A stretch of DNA of 32,170 nucleotides, taken from positions 1 to 32,170 of the forward strand of contig CAJXMD010000025.1 in assembly GCA_913056165.1 (NCBI GenBank), in the 5' to 3' direction. The DNA comes from an uncultured Halieaceae bacterium. GTDB lineage: Bacteria > Pseudomonadota > Gammaproteobacteria > Pseudomonadales > Halieaceae. Below the pieces are notes generated by a model. The model did no database searches, was not told the DNA's origin, and saw only the letters and a list, made by a program, of their open reading frames with translations. The position numbers and the translations under genes were made by a program. Numbering within the stretch: the stretch's first letter is position 1; the number at the start of each line of letters is the position of its first letter. Shown here one piece after another: positions 8,379 to 18,307 of the stretch.

Positions 8379-9977
8379 CTAACCAAACTGGTTCATTGTG
8401 TTGTCCTCGCCAGCCGCCTTCAATGCTGCGTCACCGGAGAAGTATTCCTTGTGATCGTCACCCATATCAGATCCAGCCATGTTCTGATGCTTGACGCAGG
8501 CTATGCCCTGGCGGATTTCCTTTCGCTGAACCCCGGCAACGTACCCCAACATACCGGCATCACCAAAGTATTCTTTGGCCAAATTGTCCGTAGATAGCGC
8601 AGCCGTGTGATACGTAGGCAGGGTAATCAGATGATGGAAGATACCCGCCTCTCTGGCCGCATCTGCCTGGAAGGACTGGATCCGACGGTCCGCTTCAGCT
8701 GCAAGTTCAGTATCGTCATAAGAGGCACTCATCAGGTCATCCCGCTCGTAGGCGGAAGTATCCTGCCCGGCCTCGGACCAGGCATCGAAAACTTGCTGAC
8801 GGAAACTGAGAGTCCAGTTAAAGGAGGGACTGTTGTTGTAAACCAACTTCGCAGAGGGCACCGCCTCGCGAATCCGATTCACCATACCTGCAATTTGTCC
8901 AACGTGAGGCTTCTCGGTTTCGATCCAAAGGAGATCCGCGCCATTTTGTAACGATGTGATGCAATCGAGCACGACGCGATCCTCGCCTGACCCCTTCTTG
9001 AACTGGAACAGACCCGAGGCTAGACGCGCGGGTTTTAGAAGCTTGCCATTGGCTTTGACGACAACATCACCGTTGGCGATGTCTTCGGCGCTATCGATGT
9101 ACTCCCCATCGAGAAAGCTGTTGTATTTGTCCCCAAGGTCCCCCGGTTCGTTAGTCACCGCTATTTGCTTGGTCAGACCAGCTCCCAAGGAATCAGTTCG
9201 GGCAACGATGACACCGTTATCGACACCAAGCTCAAGAAAGGCGTAACGAATTGCCCTGATTTTCGCGAGAAAATCAGCGTGAGGCACGGTCACCTTGCCG
9301 TCCTGATGCCCGCACTGCTTCTCATCAGACACCTGATTCTCGATTTGGATAGCGCAGGCACCCGCCTCAATCATTTTTTTAGCCAACAGGTAGGTGGCTT
9401 CCTCGTTACCAAAGCCGGCATCAATATCCGCAATGATTGGCACTACATGGGTTTGAAACTGATCAATTCGTTTTGTCAGGCTCTGAACTTCCACCTCATT
9501 GCCCGCTTTTTTGGCGGCATCCAACTGGCGGAACATGCCTCCGAGCTCACGAGCATCGGCTTGGCGAAGAAAGGTATACAACTCTTCAATCAAGCTCGGT
9601 ACCGAGGTTTTCTCATGCATGGACTGATCGGGTAATGGGCCAAATTCAGAACGCAACGCTGCAATCATCCAACCCGACAGATACAGGTATTTCTTATCTG
9701 TTGTGCCGAAGTGCTTCTTGATCGAGATCAATTTTTGCTGGCCGATAAATCCGTGCCAGCATCCCAAAGACTGGGTGTAACTCGCCGTATCCGCATCGTA
9801 AGCCGCCATGTCCGCACGCATCAGATCAGCGGTATAACGGGCAATATCAAGTCCCGTTTGAAAACGATTTTGAAGCTTCATGCGAGCCGCATGCTCCGGG
9901 CTGATGTCTGCCCAGGCAGCGCCCTGCCCCTGAACAACCCCTTCTAAAGACTTGATCGTATCGAGATAGAGTCCCAT
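8379..9977 (-). CDS. aceA: Isocitrate lyase (long, Pseudomonas-type)
   Basis: Isocitrate lyase splits isocitrate into glyoxylate and succinate, the first step of the glyoxylate bypass used for growth on acetate and fatty acids. The 532-residue product contains PIIADIDAGFGNEEATY (magnesium/substrate site), QIENQVSDEKQCGHQDGK with the catalytic cysteine at residue 222, IVARTDS, and LVYNNSPSFNW. The active-site loop is KQCGH rather than the KKCGH of the E. coli enzyme. The length of about 530 and this variant match the class I recall from Pseudomonas aeruginosa, which is longer than the 434-residue E. coli enzyme. AGAGG lies seven bases before the ATG. Malate synthase and the kinase AceK are not adjacent. 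A perfect hairpin lies in its leader. Confidence 0.96.
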   Translation of the reverse strand: MGLYLDTIKSLEGVVQGQGAAWADISPEHAARMKLQNRFQTGLDIARYTADLMRADMAAYDADTASYTQSLGCWHGFIGQQKLISIKKHFGTTDKKYLYLSGWMIAALRSEFGPLPDQSMHEKTSVPSLIEELYTFLRQADARELGGMFRQLDAAKKAGNEVEVQSLTKRIDQFQTHVVPIIADIDAGFGNEEATYLLAKKMIEAGACAIQIENQVSDEKQCGHQDGKVTVPHADFLAKIRAIRYAFLELGVDNGVIVARTDSLGAGLTKQIAVTNEPGDLGDKYNSFLDGEYIDSAEDIANGDVVVKANGKLLKPARLASGLFQFKKGSGEDRVVLDCITSLQNGADLLWIETEKPHVGQIAGMVNRIREAVPSAKLVYNNSPSFNWTLSFRQQVFDAWSEAGQDTSAYERDDLMSASYDDTELAAEADRRIQSFQADAAREAGIFHHLITLPTYHTAALSTDNLAKEYFGDAGMLGYVAGVQRKEIRQGIACVKHQNMAGSDMGDDHKEYFSGDAALKAAGEDNTMNQFG

Positions 9978-10007
9978 GTTGATGCCTCTTTGTGTGAACG
10001 CCGGGAT

Positions 10008-10028
10008 CCGCAGGCTGAATCCCTGCGG
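10008..10028. repeat. Perfect hairpin in the isocitrate lyase leader
   Basis: CCGCAGG (10008-10014) and CCTGCGG (10022-10028) are perfect seven-base inverted arms with a seven-base spacer. Two more outer pairs are possible, one of them T-G. It lies 31-51 bases upstream of the lyase ATG. It could be an operator for a dimeric regulator or a hairpin in the mRNA leader. It is not followed by a T-run, so it is not a terminator. Confidence 0.5.
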
Positions 10029-10061
10029 GTGATGGGCGCGAGTTTACGGACTTTGATGGTA

Positions 10062-10094
10062 TTTTTAAAATAAATGCTTGGTATTGCAGGCATT
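10062..10094 (-). terminator. Possible weak terminator after der
   Basis: Read on the minus strand, AATGCCTG and CAAGCATT (10094-10087 and 10080-10073) pair except for one C/A mismatch, with a six-base loop, and are followed by TTATTTT. It starts 16 bases after the der stop. The stem is imperfect and AT-rich, so read-through into the isocitrate lyase gene is possible. The remaining bases between der and the lyase show no clear promoter. Confidence 0.3.
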
Positions 10095-10109
10095 CACAAA
10101 GAAAATGGT

Positions 10110-11528
10110 CTACCGGCGCTTTTTTTGGCTCTTTTTCTTTTCTGCTTTCTTGATGTGTGACATCAGCCTTCTGCGGCGCTGGACTTGGCGCTGGGTCAGT
10201 TTATTGCGCTTCCCAGCATAGGGGTTTTCGCCAGTCCGCAGTTCAATGCGTATTGGCGTCCCGTGAAGCTCGAGCACCCGTCGGAAAGTTTTCTCAAGAT
10301 AGCGGGAGTAGCTCGCGGGTAGCGCATCGGTCTGTGAACCATGAATCACCACAATTGGTGGATTCTGCCCTCCGGCATGGGCATAGCGAAGCTTTATCCG
10401 TCGGCCATTGACCAAGGGAGGTGGGTGGGACGCCACCGCATCCTCAAGTATCCGCGTGAGTTTGTTAGTACTCAGTGCGGTTGTTGCCGCTTTGTGGGCC
10501 TGATGGACCGAGTCGTACAGGTGCCCTACCCCGGTACCATGAAGAGCCGATATGAAGTGGATATCTGCATAGTCAATGAATTGTAGGCGCCGATGCAGTT
10601 CTGATTTAATCCAATCCCGCTCGTCAGCATCAATGCCATCCCACTTGTTGAGCGCCACGACCAAGCCGCGACCTGCATCAATACACTGCCCAAGCAGATG
10701 TAAATCCTGCTCCACTATGCCCTCATGAGCATCCATCACCAAAACAGTGACGTGGGCATCCGCGATGGCTTTTAGCGTTTTAACAATAGAAAATTTCTCT
10801 ACCGATTCCCTCACATTTTTACGCCGACGCACCCCCGCGGTATCAATCAATGTGTAGTGCTGGTCGCGCCGCTCGTAGTCGATATAAATACTGTCGCGTG
10901 TTGTCCCCGGCTGATCGAAGACAACCACTCTATCCTCGCCGAGTAGCCTGTTCACTAGGGTCGACTTACCGACGTTGGGTCGTCCGATAACTGCTATGCG
11001 AATGCCGTGGTCATGGCTTTCATCCGCCGCTTGAGCCACTGGCAGTGGCGCCAGCACGTCGCTGATAAGGCGATGTACTCCCCGATTGTGAGACGCCGCA
11101 ATCGTATGTAAATCCGCCACGCCCAAACGATAGAAATCGCTGGCGGCAACATCCTCACCGACACCATCGATCTTGTTAACAACCAAATGAAAGGACTTTT
11201 CTTTCTGGCGCAGCGCCTTGACCAACGCCTCATCCCCTGGATGCAGACCCTCACGTCCATCTACCATCAAAAGGACAACGTCAGCCTCGTCGATTGCCAC
11301 CATCGATTGTCCCGCCATGGCGGCATCAATACCGGACTCATCTCCACTAATGCCGCCCGTATCGATGACGATGTAAGGCGTATCCCCGAGCTTGCCTTCA
11401 CCGTATTTTCGGTCTCTGGTCAGACCGGCAAAGTCCGCCACGAGTGCATCCCGCGATCGAGTTAACTGATTGAACAAGGTGGACTTACCCACATTGGGTC
11501 GTCCAACCAAGGCGATAACGGGAGGCAT
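10110..11528 (-). CDS. der: Ribosome-assembly GTPase Der (EngA)
   Basis: Der is a double GTPase that binds the 50S subunit late in ribosome assembly. The 472-residue sequence has two G domains, each with GRPNVGKS (first at 9-16, second near 182), each followed by its own switch and specificity motifs (DTGGISGDE and [13 protein letters not shown] and NKWDG). A KH-like domain from about 355 onward ([14 protein letters not shown]) follows. The tail is strongly basic ([13 protein letters not shown]), as in other gammaproteobacterial Der proteins. The start lies three bases after the bamB stop, so it is the last gene of the ndk-to-der run. Confidence 0.97.
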   Translation of the reverse strand: MPPVIALVGRPNVGKSTLFNQLTRSRDALVADFAGLTRDRKYGEGKLGDTPYIVIDTGGISGDESGIDAAMAGQSMVAIDEADVVLLMVDGREGLHPGDEALVKALRQKEKSFHLVVNKIDGVGEDVAASDFYRLGVADLHTIAASHNRGVHRLISDVLAPLPVAQAADESHDHGIRIAVIGRPNVGKSTLVNRLLGEDRVVVFDQPGTTRDSIYIDYERRDQHYTLIDTAGVRRRKNVRESVEKFSIVKTLKAIADAHVTVLVMDAHEGIVEQDLHLLGQCIDAGRGLVVALNKWDGIDADERDWIKSELHRRLQFIDYADIHFISALHGTGVGHLYDSVHQAHKAATTALSTNKLTRILEDAVASHPPPLVNGRRIKLRYAHAGGQNPPIVVIHGSQTDALPASYSRYLEKTFRRVLELHGTPIRIELRTGENPYAGKRNKLTQRQVQRRRRLMSHIKKAEKKKSQKKRR

Positions 11529-11531
11529 GAT

Positions 11532-12710
11532 TTAGTCTTTAGCGGAGATTGTGTAGGCCGCCAGTTTGCCGCCGTTGCCGTACACGTAAAGCATGTTGCC
11601 TTTGGCGATCATGTCCGCTCGAGCACCATCGCCATCGGCCTTGGTGCGCCCCAGAATTTCGCCATCTACTTGAGATAGGATGTGGAGATAACCCTCAAAA
11701 TCCACAACGGCCAGATAACTTGAGACCGGCGTGGGACGGGAAAGCCCCCGATAACCCAGCTCAATATTTTGCCAGCGTATGCCCTGACCATTTCTGAGAA
11801 AAGCGGAAATGGTTCCGTCCTGATCCGCTGTGTACACATTGCCGAAGCCGACACTGACCCCGGAGACTGAAGAAACATTGCGCTGCCACACCTTCCGCCC
11901 AGTACGAGGATCAACCGCAGCAACCCGACCCTGATAGCTGGCCACATAGAGTTCAGATCCCTGCAGGGTCATAGAACCATCAATATCAACTATTCGCTCA
12001 ATCTCAGATCGCCCCTGAGGAATTGCAATACGCGATTCCCAGGCGACATTGCCACTGTTCTGATCAATCGCCAACACCTTGCCATCTGCGAAGCCTGCGA
12101 TAACAAGCTGGCCCAGCATAATGGGGGTCGAGGTCCCCCGGAGTGTCAGCACTGGCACATCGCTCAGGTGGGCCCAGCGCTGCTCGCCCGATTCGTAGTC
12201 AAAGGCGATGAGTTTACCGTCATAAGTCTGTGCAACAACCAGATTGCCGTTACCTTGTGGAGCCGATAAAACCTCACCACTGACCGAGGCGCGCCAATAC
12301 TCAGAACCATCTTTCGCATCCAGGCGCAGGACAAGGCCATTCGATGCACCGACAAATAAGGAGCCGTCATGGAAGCCAACGCCCCCAGACAGGGGAACGT
12401 CCAGATCGGTTTTCCAGCGCTGCTTGCCGGTCTCGGCATCAAGAGAAACCATCTCGCCCTCGGCTGACGCCACATAGAGCACATCACCCACCAGAACCGG
12501 TGTGATCTTGTAGAGCCCATCTCCCTGACCATCGCCTACTTTCTTTGACCAGCGCTTACTGAAGTTAATCTGCTGCTTGATGTCCTTCAGCTCTACCGGG
12601 GCGGTAGGATCGTATTCGTCCTCCTCGAACCACCCGGTGATGGTCTCGCAGCCCGACAGGGCAAACATGGTGACCAGCACCACAAAAAGCGCTCTGCTTC
12701 TCACCATCAT
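11532..12710 (-). CDS. bamB: Outer-membrane assembly lipoprotein BamB
   Basis: BamB is the beta-propeller lipoprotein of the BAM complex, which inserts beta-barrel proteins into the outer membrane. The 392-residue product has a lipoprotein signal with lipobox LSGC (lipidated Cys21). Repeated PQQ-like propeller blades follow, with motifs such as VSLDAETGKQRWKTDL, IAFDYESGEQRWAHL, LAIDQNSGNVAWES and AAVDPRTGRKVWQRN. The start ATG 12710 overlaps the yfgM stop by four bases (ATGA), and the stop is three bases from der. The hisS-yfgM-bamB-der order is conserved in gammaproteobacteria and supports the call. Confidence 0.96.
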   Translation of the reverse strand: MMVRSRALFVVLVTMFALSGCETITGWFEEDEYDPTAPVELKDIKQQINFSKRWSKKVGDGQGDGLYKITPVLVGDVLYVASAEGEMVSLDAETGKQRWKTDLDVPLSGGVGFHDGSLFVGASNGLVLRLDAKDGSEYWRASVSGEVLSAPQGNGNLVVAQTYDGKLIAFDYESGEQRWAHLSDVPVLTLRGTSTPIMLGQLVIAGFADGKVLAIDQNSGNVAWESRIAIPQGRSEIERIVDIDGSMTLQGSELYVASYQGRVAAVDPRTGRKVWQRNVSSVSGVSVGFGNVYTADQDGTISAFLRNGQGIRWQNIELGYRGLSRPTPVSSYLAVVDFEGYLHILSQVDGEILGRTKADGDGARADMIAKGNMLYVYGNGGKLAAYTISAKD

Positions 12711-13375
12711 GATGCGGCCTCATCTCCCGCTGCGAGTCTGGATTCAAGACTGTTAATTTTGATATCCAGAATTCCGGGAGGATTGCCCAGGGCCAGCAGG
12801 GCGGCGCGAGCTTCCCGGTACGCATCCAGCGCCTGCTGATCTCTGCCTGCTGCCATGTGAATATCACCCCGGGCCATCGCATAAGCCGCAGGATAAGCAT
12901 TGCCGCCGGACTCCAGGATAGCCAGTGCGGCGGCCTCATTCTCCTGCGCCGCCAACACTCTAGCCAGGCGCAGTTGTACAAGCTGGCCAAGCTCGGTTTG
13001 GGGCCCCGCCTTGGCCAAGGCCCAGCGCAATTCGGCCTCTGCTGCGTCAAGCTCACCGGCTCCTACGTCCAGAGCGGCGAGGCGCATCGCGGCGAACTGT
13101 GCGTACGTAGAGCCTCCGAAATCCTCTTTAAGTATCAGCGCCATGGCACGGGCATCCTGCTCGGCACCTGGCGATCCAGTAGTCAACACCTGTTGCATGG
13201 ATTCCCACATCTCCGATGCTTGCTCTGCCTGACTTACTGTCCAACCTTGGTATTGCTGCCAACCCACGGTACCTGCCACGGCCAGCGCGATGGCAACCAT
13301 GGTGCTCTTGCCATTCTCATCCCACCAACGCTTGAGCGCCTCTACCTGTTCATCATCTTCAAGATGATCCGCCAT
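12707..13375 (-). CDS. yfgM: YfgM-type TPR membrane protein (SecYEG-associated)
   Basis: A 222-residue protein of the YfgM/TPR_21 family. In E. coli YfgM is a membrane-anchored periplasmic protein that associates with SecYEG and the chaperone PpiD. The sequence shows a short cytosolic N-terminus (DDEQVEALKRWWDENGK), one membrane segment at about residues 24-42, and then alanine-rich helical repeats consistent with TPRs. A strong AGGAG site lies seven bases before ATG 13375, and hisS ends 13 bases upstream. Its stop overlaps the bamB start. Position between hisS and bamB matches the conserved operon. Confidence 0.92.
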   Translation of the reverse strand: MADHLEDDEQVEALKRWWDENGKSTMVAIALAVAGTVGWQQYQGWTVSQAEQASEMWESMQQVLTTGSPGAEQDARAMALILKEDFGGSTYAQFAAMRLAALDVGAGELDAAEAELRWALAKAGPQTELGQLVQLRLARVLAAQENEAAALAILESGGNAYPAAYAMARGDIHMAAGRDQQALDAYREARAALLALGNPPGILDIKINSLESRLAAGDEAAS

Positions 13376-13388
13376 GCCTTACTCCTAC

Positions 13389-14660
13389 CTAATTCTGACC
13401 CAAATGTGCATTGACTCGAGTCAGTAGTTCATCATCGGGTACTGTGATCTGATCGCCACCACTTCGCAGTGGCTTCAGAGTGACCACATTCCCGCTTACC
13501 TCCGATTCACCGTAAACCAGAGCGAGAGCGGCCCCACTTTTATCGGCCCGTTTGAATTGGCTTTTGAAGCTACCTCCGCCCAAATGCATGTGGATGACCA
13601 GATCCGGGCGTTCCTGACGTAGGGCCTCTATCCGCGGCACAGCATGCATCTGAGCACTCTCATCCGCCACCACCACGTAGAGGTCTGCCGCTTCCTGATA
13701 TTCCTCGTCTAGTGTATCCACCAATAGCGACAAACGCTCTAAACCGATGGCGAAGCCCGCGCCGGGGGTTTCTCTGCCACCGAACTGGGCTACCATGCCG
13801 TCGTATCGACCACCGCCACAAACAGTACCCTGGGCACCCAGCGCCGTGGTGGTCCACTCAAAAACCGATTTATTGTAATAATCAAGCCCACGCACCAGGC
13901 GTTGGTTGATAGTAAAGCTCAGGCCTGCTGCCTGCAGAAGTTCACAAAGCCGATCAAAGTCCGCCCTGGAATCATCATCAAGATAGCTGTGCATCTCGGG
14001 CGCGTCTGCTAGAAGCGCCTGTGTCTCCGCATTCTTACTATCAAGGATGCGAAGCGGATTTGTTGTCAATCGGCGCTGACTGTCTTCATCCAGGGCATCT
14101 TTGCATCCCTCGAGATAGGCAACCAGAGCCGCCTTATAAGCGGCACGTGCGTCGGTACTGCCGATAGAATTCAGTTCCAGGGTAAGCAAGCTCTCAATCC
14201 CTAACGCCCGCCACATGCTTCTGCTCAACAACAAGAGCTCGAGATCTAGATCAGGCGTGGCGATACCGAAGGCCTCAACACCAACCTGATGGAATTGCCG
14301 CTGCCGGCCTTTCTGAGGCCGCTCGTAGCGAAACATGGGCCCCGTGTACCAAAGCTTTTGTGGGGTGGCGACGAGGTTATGCTGCACCGCCGCACGAACA
14401 CATCCGGCCGTGCCTTCCGGACGCAGGGTGAGGCTGTCGCCGTTTCGATCGTCGAAAGAATACATCTCTTTCTCGACAATATCGGTAACCTCTCCAATCG
14501 ACCGAGCAAACAAAGCGGTCGATTCGATAATCGGCAAGCGAATTTCGCTGTAACCGTAGGACTTGAGGACGGCTGCCAGGGTTGAATCTATATGCTGCCA
14601 CCGCGGGGTATCATCGGGCAGGATATCGACCATCCCACGAACGGCTCGGTATTCAGTCAT
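13389..14660 (-). CDS. hisS: Histidine--tRNA ligase
   Basis: HisRS charges tRNA-His. From ATG 14660 the product is 423 residues beginning [17 protein letters not shown], the usual length and N-terminus. Class II synthetase features are visible: motif 2 ([20 protein letters not shown]), the histidine-specific [15 protein letters not shown] and [15 protein letters not shown] segments, motif 3 ([14 protein letters not shown]) and a C-terminal anticodon-binding domain from about 320. The frame is open upstream to 14723, but that start would overlap ispG by 53 bases and adds an unconserved 21-residue extension, so I chose 14660, ten bases after the ispG stop. Confidence 0.96.
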   Translation of the reverse strand: MTEYRAVRGMVDILPDDTPRWQHIDSTLAAVLKSYGYSEIRLPIIESTALFARSIGEVTDIVEKEMYSFDDRNGDSLTLRPEGTAGCVRAAVQHNLVATPQKLWYTGPMFRYERPQKGRQRQFHQVGVEAFGIATPDLDLELLLLSRSMWRALGIESLLTLELNSIGSTDARAAYKAALVAYLEGCKDALDEDSQRRLTTNPLRILDSKNAETQALLADAPEMHSYLDDDSRADFDRLCELLQAAGLSFTINQRLVRGLDYYNKSVFEWTTTALGAQGTVCGGGRYDGMVAQFGGRETPGAGFAIGLERLSLLVDTLDEEYQEAADLYVVVADESAQMHAVPRIEALRQERPDLVIHMHLGGGSFKSQFKRADKSGAALALVYGESEVSGNVVTLKPLRSGGDQITVPDDELLTRVNAHLGQN

Positions 14661-14670
14661 GAAAATCCCG

Positions 14671-15798
14671 TCAGCTACTGCGAGCGATAGTGTCGGCGTC
14701 AGCTTTTGCTCGTGCCGATTCAAGGCCCGCCGCTCGCTCTCTGATCACCGACTCAAGATGGTCCACGAAGTCCTGATTGCTCACTTTGTGATCTGGCTCA
14801 CCATTGAGATAAATCAGATTATTCGGCGTCGCACCGGTGAGTCCGACATCAGCCTCGCGGGCTTCACCGGGTCCGTTCACAATGCAGCCAATGACAGCCA
14901 CGTCCATGGGTGTCCGTATGTCCTCGAGCCGGCGCTCGAGCTCATTCATGGTGCCGATCACATCAAAGTTCTGGCGGGAGCAACTGGGGCAGGCAATAAA
15001 ATTTATGCCGTTGGCACGAAGTTTTAAGCTCTTTAGAATTTCAAAGCCAACCTTAACCTCCTCTACCGGATCGGCGGCCAGAGAGATACGAATGGTATCC
15101 CCGATCCCATCCATCAGCAGCATGCCAATGCCTACCGCCGATTTGACCGTGCCCCCGCGCAAGGCGCCAGCCTCAGTAATACCCAAGTGAAGCGGTTGTT
15201 CGATCTTCTCAGCGAGCATCCGATAGGCGTCAACTGCCATGAAAACCTCAGAGGCCTTTACGCTCACCTTAAAATCAGGAAAGTCATGACGATCCAGAAT
15301 GTCCACGTTACGCATGGCTGACTCCACCAATGCTTCCGCCGTTGGCTCCGGGTATTTACGCAGTAATTCCTTACCAAGCGACCCGGCGTTGACTCCAATA
15401 CGAATGGGTATACCTCGATCCTTGCAAACCGCTATCACCTCTCGCACTTTCTCTTCGCGGCCAATATTGCCCGGGTTTATTCGCAGACAGTCAACGCCAT
15501 ACTCGGCAACCTTGAGAGCGATATTGTGATCAAAGTGGATGTCGGCAACCAAAGGCACGGTGACTTGGGCCCGAATCTCCTTAAAGGCCTCAGCCGCGTC
15601 CATACTCGGCACCGACACCCGGACAATATCAGCACCCGCATCCGCTAACGCGTTTACCTGTGCGACGGTTGCCGCCACATCTCGGGTCTCGGTGTTTGTC
15701 ATACTTTGCACCGCTATCGGTGCATTACCGCCCACAGGCACCCTGCCGACCATGATCTGGCGACTCGAACGGCGCTTAATTGGCGATGGTTGGTTCAT
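14671..15798 (-). CDS. ispG: 4-hydroxy-3-methylbut-2-enyl-diphosphate synthase
   Basis: IspG catalyses the penultimate step of the MEP isoprenoid pathway with a 4Fe-4S cluster and electrons from ferredoxin or flavodoxin. From ATG 15798 it is 375 residues. The cluster ligands fall at Cys270, Cys273 ([11 protein letters not shown]) and Cys305 ([10 protein letters not shown]), the same numbers I recall for the E. coli enzyme, which supports this start over the upstream codon at 15849. TIM-barrel motifs [19 protein letters not shown] and RINPGNIG are present. It lies 23 bases after pilF. The rodZ gene that usually precedes ispG is absent. Confidence 0.96.
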   Translation of the reverse strand: MNQPSPIKRRSSRQIMVGRVPVGGNAPIAVQSMTNTETRDVAATVAQVNALADAGADIVRVSVPSMDAAEAFKEIRAQVTVPLVADIHFDHNIALKVAEYGVDCLRINPGNIGREEKVREVIAVCKDRGIPIRIGVNAGSLGKELLRKYPEPTAEALVESAMRNVDILDRHDFPDFKVSVKASEVFMAVDAYRMLAEKIEQPLHLGITEAGALRGGTVKSAVGIGMLLMDGIGDTIRISLAADPVEEVKVGFEILKSLKLRANGINFIACPSCSRQNFDVIGTMNELERRLEDIRTPMDVAVIGCIVNGPGEAREADVGLTGATPNNLIYLNGEPDHKVSNQDFVDHLESVIRERAAGLESARAKADADTIARSS

Positions 15799-15821
15799 GT
15801 CTGCGACCAGTCCTTTTTTCG

Positions 15822-16598
15822 CTATTGTAACCCCTGCCGGGCCTTCCATGCTCGATATTCTGGTGAATCAGGGTGCCGGCTTCTCAGCAGCAATTCCAAG
15901 CTGCTCTGGGCATCTTTGTCACCACTTGCCTTGGCAAGCTCGACCCCCATGACAAGACCGCGGGGAGACTGCGCGGGCACAACCGTTCGGTACACCCCGT
16001 AATAAGTCTCGGCAGCGGGGGCATCATCAGCCGCCAACCGTAAGTAACTCATTTCCAACAGCGCGGTCGGGCTGCCCCCATCCATCCGCAGCGCCCTGGT
16101 AAACGCAGCTTCAGCGCCCTCATTGTCGCCCAGATTCACCCGGGTCATCCCCAAGTTGGTATACGCCAGGGGCCTGCCCGAGTAGAGGGCATCTTCCACG
16201 ACGATCAGAAACTCTCGCTCTGCATCCTCAAACCGCCCTAAAGAGTAAAGGTACACCGCATAGTTGTTTCTACTGCGGGAGAAACTAGGGTCGAGTTTCA
16301 GCGCTTTGCGGAAGCTCTCTTCGGCACGCTCATACTCGCCGGTGCTCTGATAAACCAGACCAAAGGCTTCGTGAACGGCGGCGCTGTTTGGATCGATGTT
16401 GTTTGCGATTTGCAGATTTCGCTTGGCATTTTCCCAATCGCCTCGACCGATGTACTGACGCGCCAGCTCAACGCGTTTATGTAATGCAGCTTGGGGGTCT
16501 TGCTCAATCTCTGGACCGCCCACGGTCTCGGTTACGCACCCGGACAGAATTAGCGTGAGCGCCAATCCCAAAGCTATCTGCTTAAGGAGTTTATTCAA
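15822..16598 (-). CDS. pilF: Type IV pilus assembly lipoprotein PilF/PilW (TPR)
   Basis: PilF (PilW) is the outer-membrane lipoprotein that helps the type IV pilus secretin PilQ assemble. The 258-residue product has a lipoprotein signal with lipobox LSGC (Cys21). About six TPR repeats follow, such as [43 protein letters not shown] (split over several repeats) and [19 protein letters not shown]. The start is an unusual TTG at 16598 whose last two bases overlap the rlmN stop (TTGA), with GGAAGAG about nine bases ahead. No in-frame ATG lies nearby. Position between rlmN and ispG matches Pseudomonas. No other pilus genes are in the window. Confidence 0.9.
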   Translation of the reverse strand: MNKLLKQIALGLALTLILSGCVTETVGGPEIEQDPQAALHKRVELARQYIGRGDWENAKRNLQIANNIDPNSAAVHEAFGLVYQSTGEYERAEESFRKALKLDPSFSRSRNNYAVYLYSLGRFEDAEREFLIVVEDALYSGRPLAYTNLGMTRVNLGDNEGAEAAFTRALRMDGGSPTALLEMSYLRLAADDAPAAETYYGVYRTVVPAQSPRGLVMGVELAKASGDKDAQSSLELLLRSRHPDSPEYRAWKARQGLQ

Positions 16599-17770
16599 TG
16601 ATGTAGCTCTTCCATATTCGCCGCAGAGACGCCGCTTGCAGCATAGCGCTCGCGATAGCGCGCCGCACGTCTGGTGCGGTCAACCACATCACCCACCAGC
16701 TGACCGCAGGCGGCGTCGATATCGTCTCCCCGAGTCGTCCTCACCGTAACGATAAAGCCTGCATCGACGAGTACCTGCCAAAATCGGCTCACCGCGTTAC
16801 CGCTGGGCCTCTTAAAGCCAGAGTTAGGAAAGTCGTTAAAGGGAATGAGATTTATTTTGCAGGGGTAGTCTTCTAAGAGCTCGCACAGCTCCCGCGCATG
16901 CTCAGGTTGATCGTTCACCCCCGCCAGCAAGGTATATTCGATAGTAACTACACGCTTTTTATCCGGCTGCGCGTCGATATACCGACGAGCACTAGCCAAC
17001 AAATCCGCAATGGGATACCGGCGATTGATGGGGACAATTTGATCTCGAACAGCATCGTTTGGCGCATGCAACGATACTGCCAGACTGACATCAGAAAATT
17101 CAGCGAGCTGATCGAGAGCTGGCACGACACCTGAAGTACTGAGAGTCACCTTGCGCTTGGAGAGCCCGTAGGCGAGATCATCGGTCATGAGATCCATCGC
17201 TGCGACAACATTGTCAAAGTTGAGCAGGGGCTCACCCATTCCCATCATCACAACATTGGTCACGACGCGACCCTTGCCGCTTTGCCATCCATCGTAGGAA
17301 TCAATGGCTAACCAAACCTGACCGATAATCTCCGCCGATGTCAGATCTCGCTGAAAACCCTGCTTCCCGGTTGAGCAGAACTTACAGTCCAAGCTACACC
17401 CTACTTGGGAGGAGACGCAAAGAGTCGCCCTGTCACCCTCCGGGATCAACACCGCCTCAACAAGCGCACCGCCGGCAACGCGAATAGCCCATTTGCGAGT
17501 GCCGTCAGCTGAATCCTGCTGGTCGGCGATTTCCGGGGGCGCGATGGTCGCAACCTGCTCAAGCCGCTCGCGGAGCGAGCGACCCAGATTTGTCATCTGC
17601 TCGAAGTCGCGAACCCCATGGTGATGAATCCACTTCATCACCTGCTCAGCCCGGAACCGCTTTTCACCAAGCTGCGAGAAAAACCCCTCCATCTGGGCAC
17701 GACTTAATCCCAGCAGGTTGACTTTGCTGGCCGGGTCCGAACTGGCAATCAGTGTCTCCGGCGTTGTCAT
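16595..17770 (-). CDS. rlmN: Dual-specificity 23S rRNA/tRNA adenine-C2 methyltransferase RlmN
   Basis: RlmN is a radical-SAM enzyme that methylates A2503 of 23S rRNA and A37 of some tRNAs. In this 391-residue protein the 4Fe-4S/SAM motif CSLDCKFC places cysteines at 125, 129 and 132. The two catalytic cysteines are Cys118 (ATLCVSSQ) and Cys355 (AACGQLVGD), numbers that match the E. coli enzyme as I recall it. MGMGEPLLN, the SAM-binding segment, is also present. It begins 11 bases after ndk. As an Fe-S enzyme it depends on the ISC genes just upstream. Confidence 0.97.
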   Translation of the reverse strand: MTTPETLIASSDPASKVNLLGLSRAQMEGFFSQLGEKRFRAEQVMKWIHHHGVRDFEQMTNLGRSLRERLEQVATIAPPEIADQQDSADGTRKWAIRVAGGALVEAVLIPEGDRATLCVSSQVGCSLDCKFCSTGKQGFQRDLTSAEIIGQVWLAIDSYDGWQSGKGRVVTNVVMMGMGEPLLNFDNVVAAMDLMTDDLAYGLSKRKVTLSTSGVVPALDQLAEFSDVSLAVSLHAPNDAVRDQIVPINRRYPIADLLASARRYIDAQPDKKRVVTIEYTLLAGVNDQPEHARELCELLEDYPCKINLIPFNDFPNSGFKRPSGNAVSRFWQVLVDAGFIVTVRTTRGDDIDAACGQLVGDVVDRTRRAARYRERYAASGVSAANMEELHH

Positions 17771-17781
17771 GGCTTGGGGTG

Positions 17782-18210
17782 TTAGGTCCGTTCGCAGATT
17801 TCGCTGGCCGCAAAGAAGTAGGCGATTTCACGGGCGGCAGATTCCGGAGAATCTGACCCGTGCACAGCGTTGGCATCGATGGTCTGGGCGAAGTCAGCGC
17901 GGATGGTACCCGCCGCTGCTTCCTGAGGATTAGTTGCACCCATCAGCTCACGGTTTTTGGCAATCGCGCCCTCACCTTCCAGCACCTGAACAACCACAGG
18001 CCCGGAGGTCATGAACTTGACGAGATCCTTAAAGAATGGGCGCTCGCGATGTTCGGCGTAGAAGCCACCTGCCACCACGTCCGACAAACGCATCATGCGA
18101 GACGCGACGATCTGGAGGCCCGCCTGCTCAAAACGCGTATAAATCTCGCCAATCACGTTTTTGCCAACGGCGTCGGGCTTGACGATCGAGAGGGTACGTT
18201 CAACTGCCAT
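17782..18210 (-). CDS. ndk: Nucleoside-diphosphate kinase
   Basis: Ndk transfers phosphate between nucleoside tri- and diphosphates through a phosphohistidine. From ATG 18210 the product is 142 residues, the normal length. It begins [15 protein letters not shown] and carries the active-site NAVHGSDS with His117 and the [15 protein letters not shown] segment. A GGAG site lies about seven bases before this ATG; the frame is open five codons further up to 18225, which I reject. A near-consensus promoter lies about 70 bases upstream, so ndk can head the ndk-rlmN-pilF-ispG-hisS-yfgM-bamB-der transcript. Confidence 0.97.
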   Translation of the reverse strand: MAVERTLSIVKPDAVGKNVIGEIYTRFEQAGLQIVASRMMRLSDVVAGGFYAEHRERPFFKDLVKFMTSGPVVVQVLEGEGAIAKNRELMGATNPQEAAAGTIRADFAQTIDANAVHGSDSPESAAREIAYFFAASEICERT

Positions 18211-18278
18211 GAAAAACTCCAACATTGTGTTAGGGACAGGAAATCGGCCGCGTTCCTCGGGCCGTTTTGAGGGCGCAA

Positions 18279-18307
18279 ATTATATGTCACCGCTGGCACC
18301 ATGTCAT
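18279..18307 (-). promoter_or_regulatory. Sigma-70 promoter upstream of ndk
   Basis: On the minus strand, ATGACA (18307-18302, five of six matches to TTGACA) is followed by a 17-base spacer and a perfect TATAAT (18284-18279). Transcription should start near 18272, giving a leader of about 60 bases before the ndk ATG. It lies in the 185-base gap between fdx and ndk that has no gene. Confidence 0.75.

Noticed and set aside
14661-14723. Upstream extension of hisS
   Set aside because: Would overlap ispG by 53 bases and add residues before the conserved [10 protein letters not shown] start.
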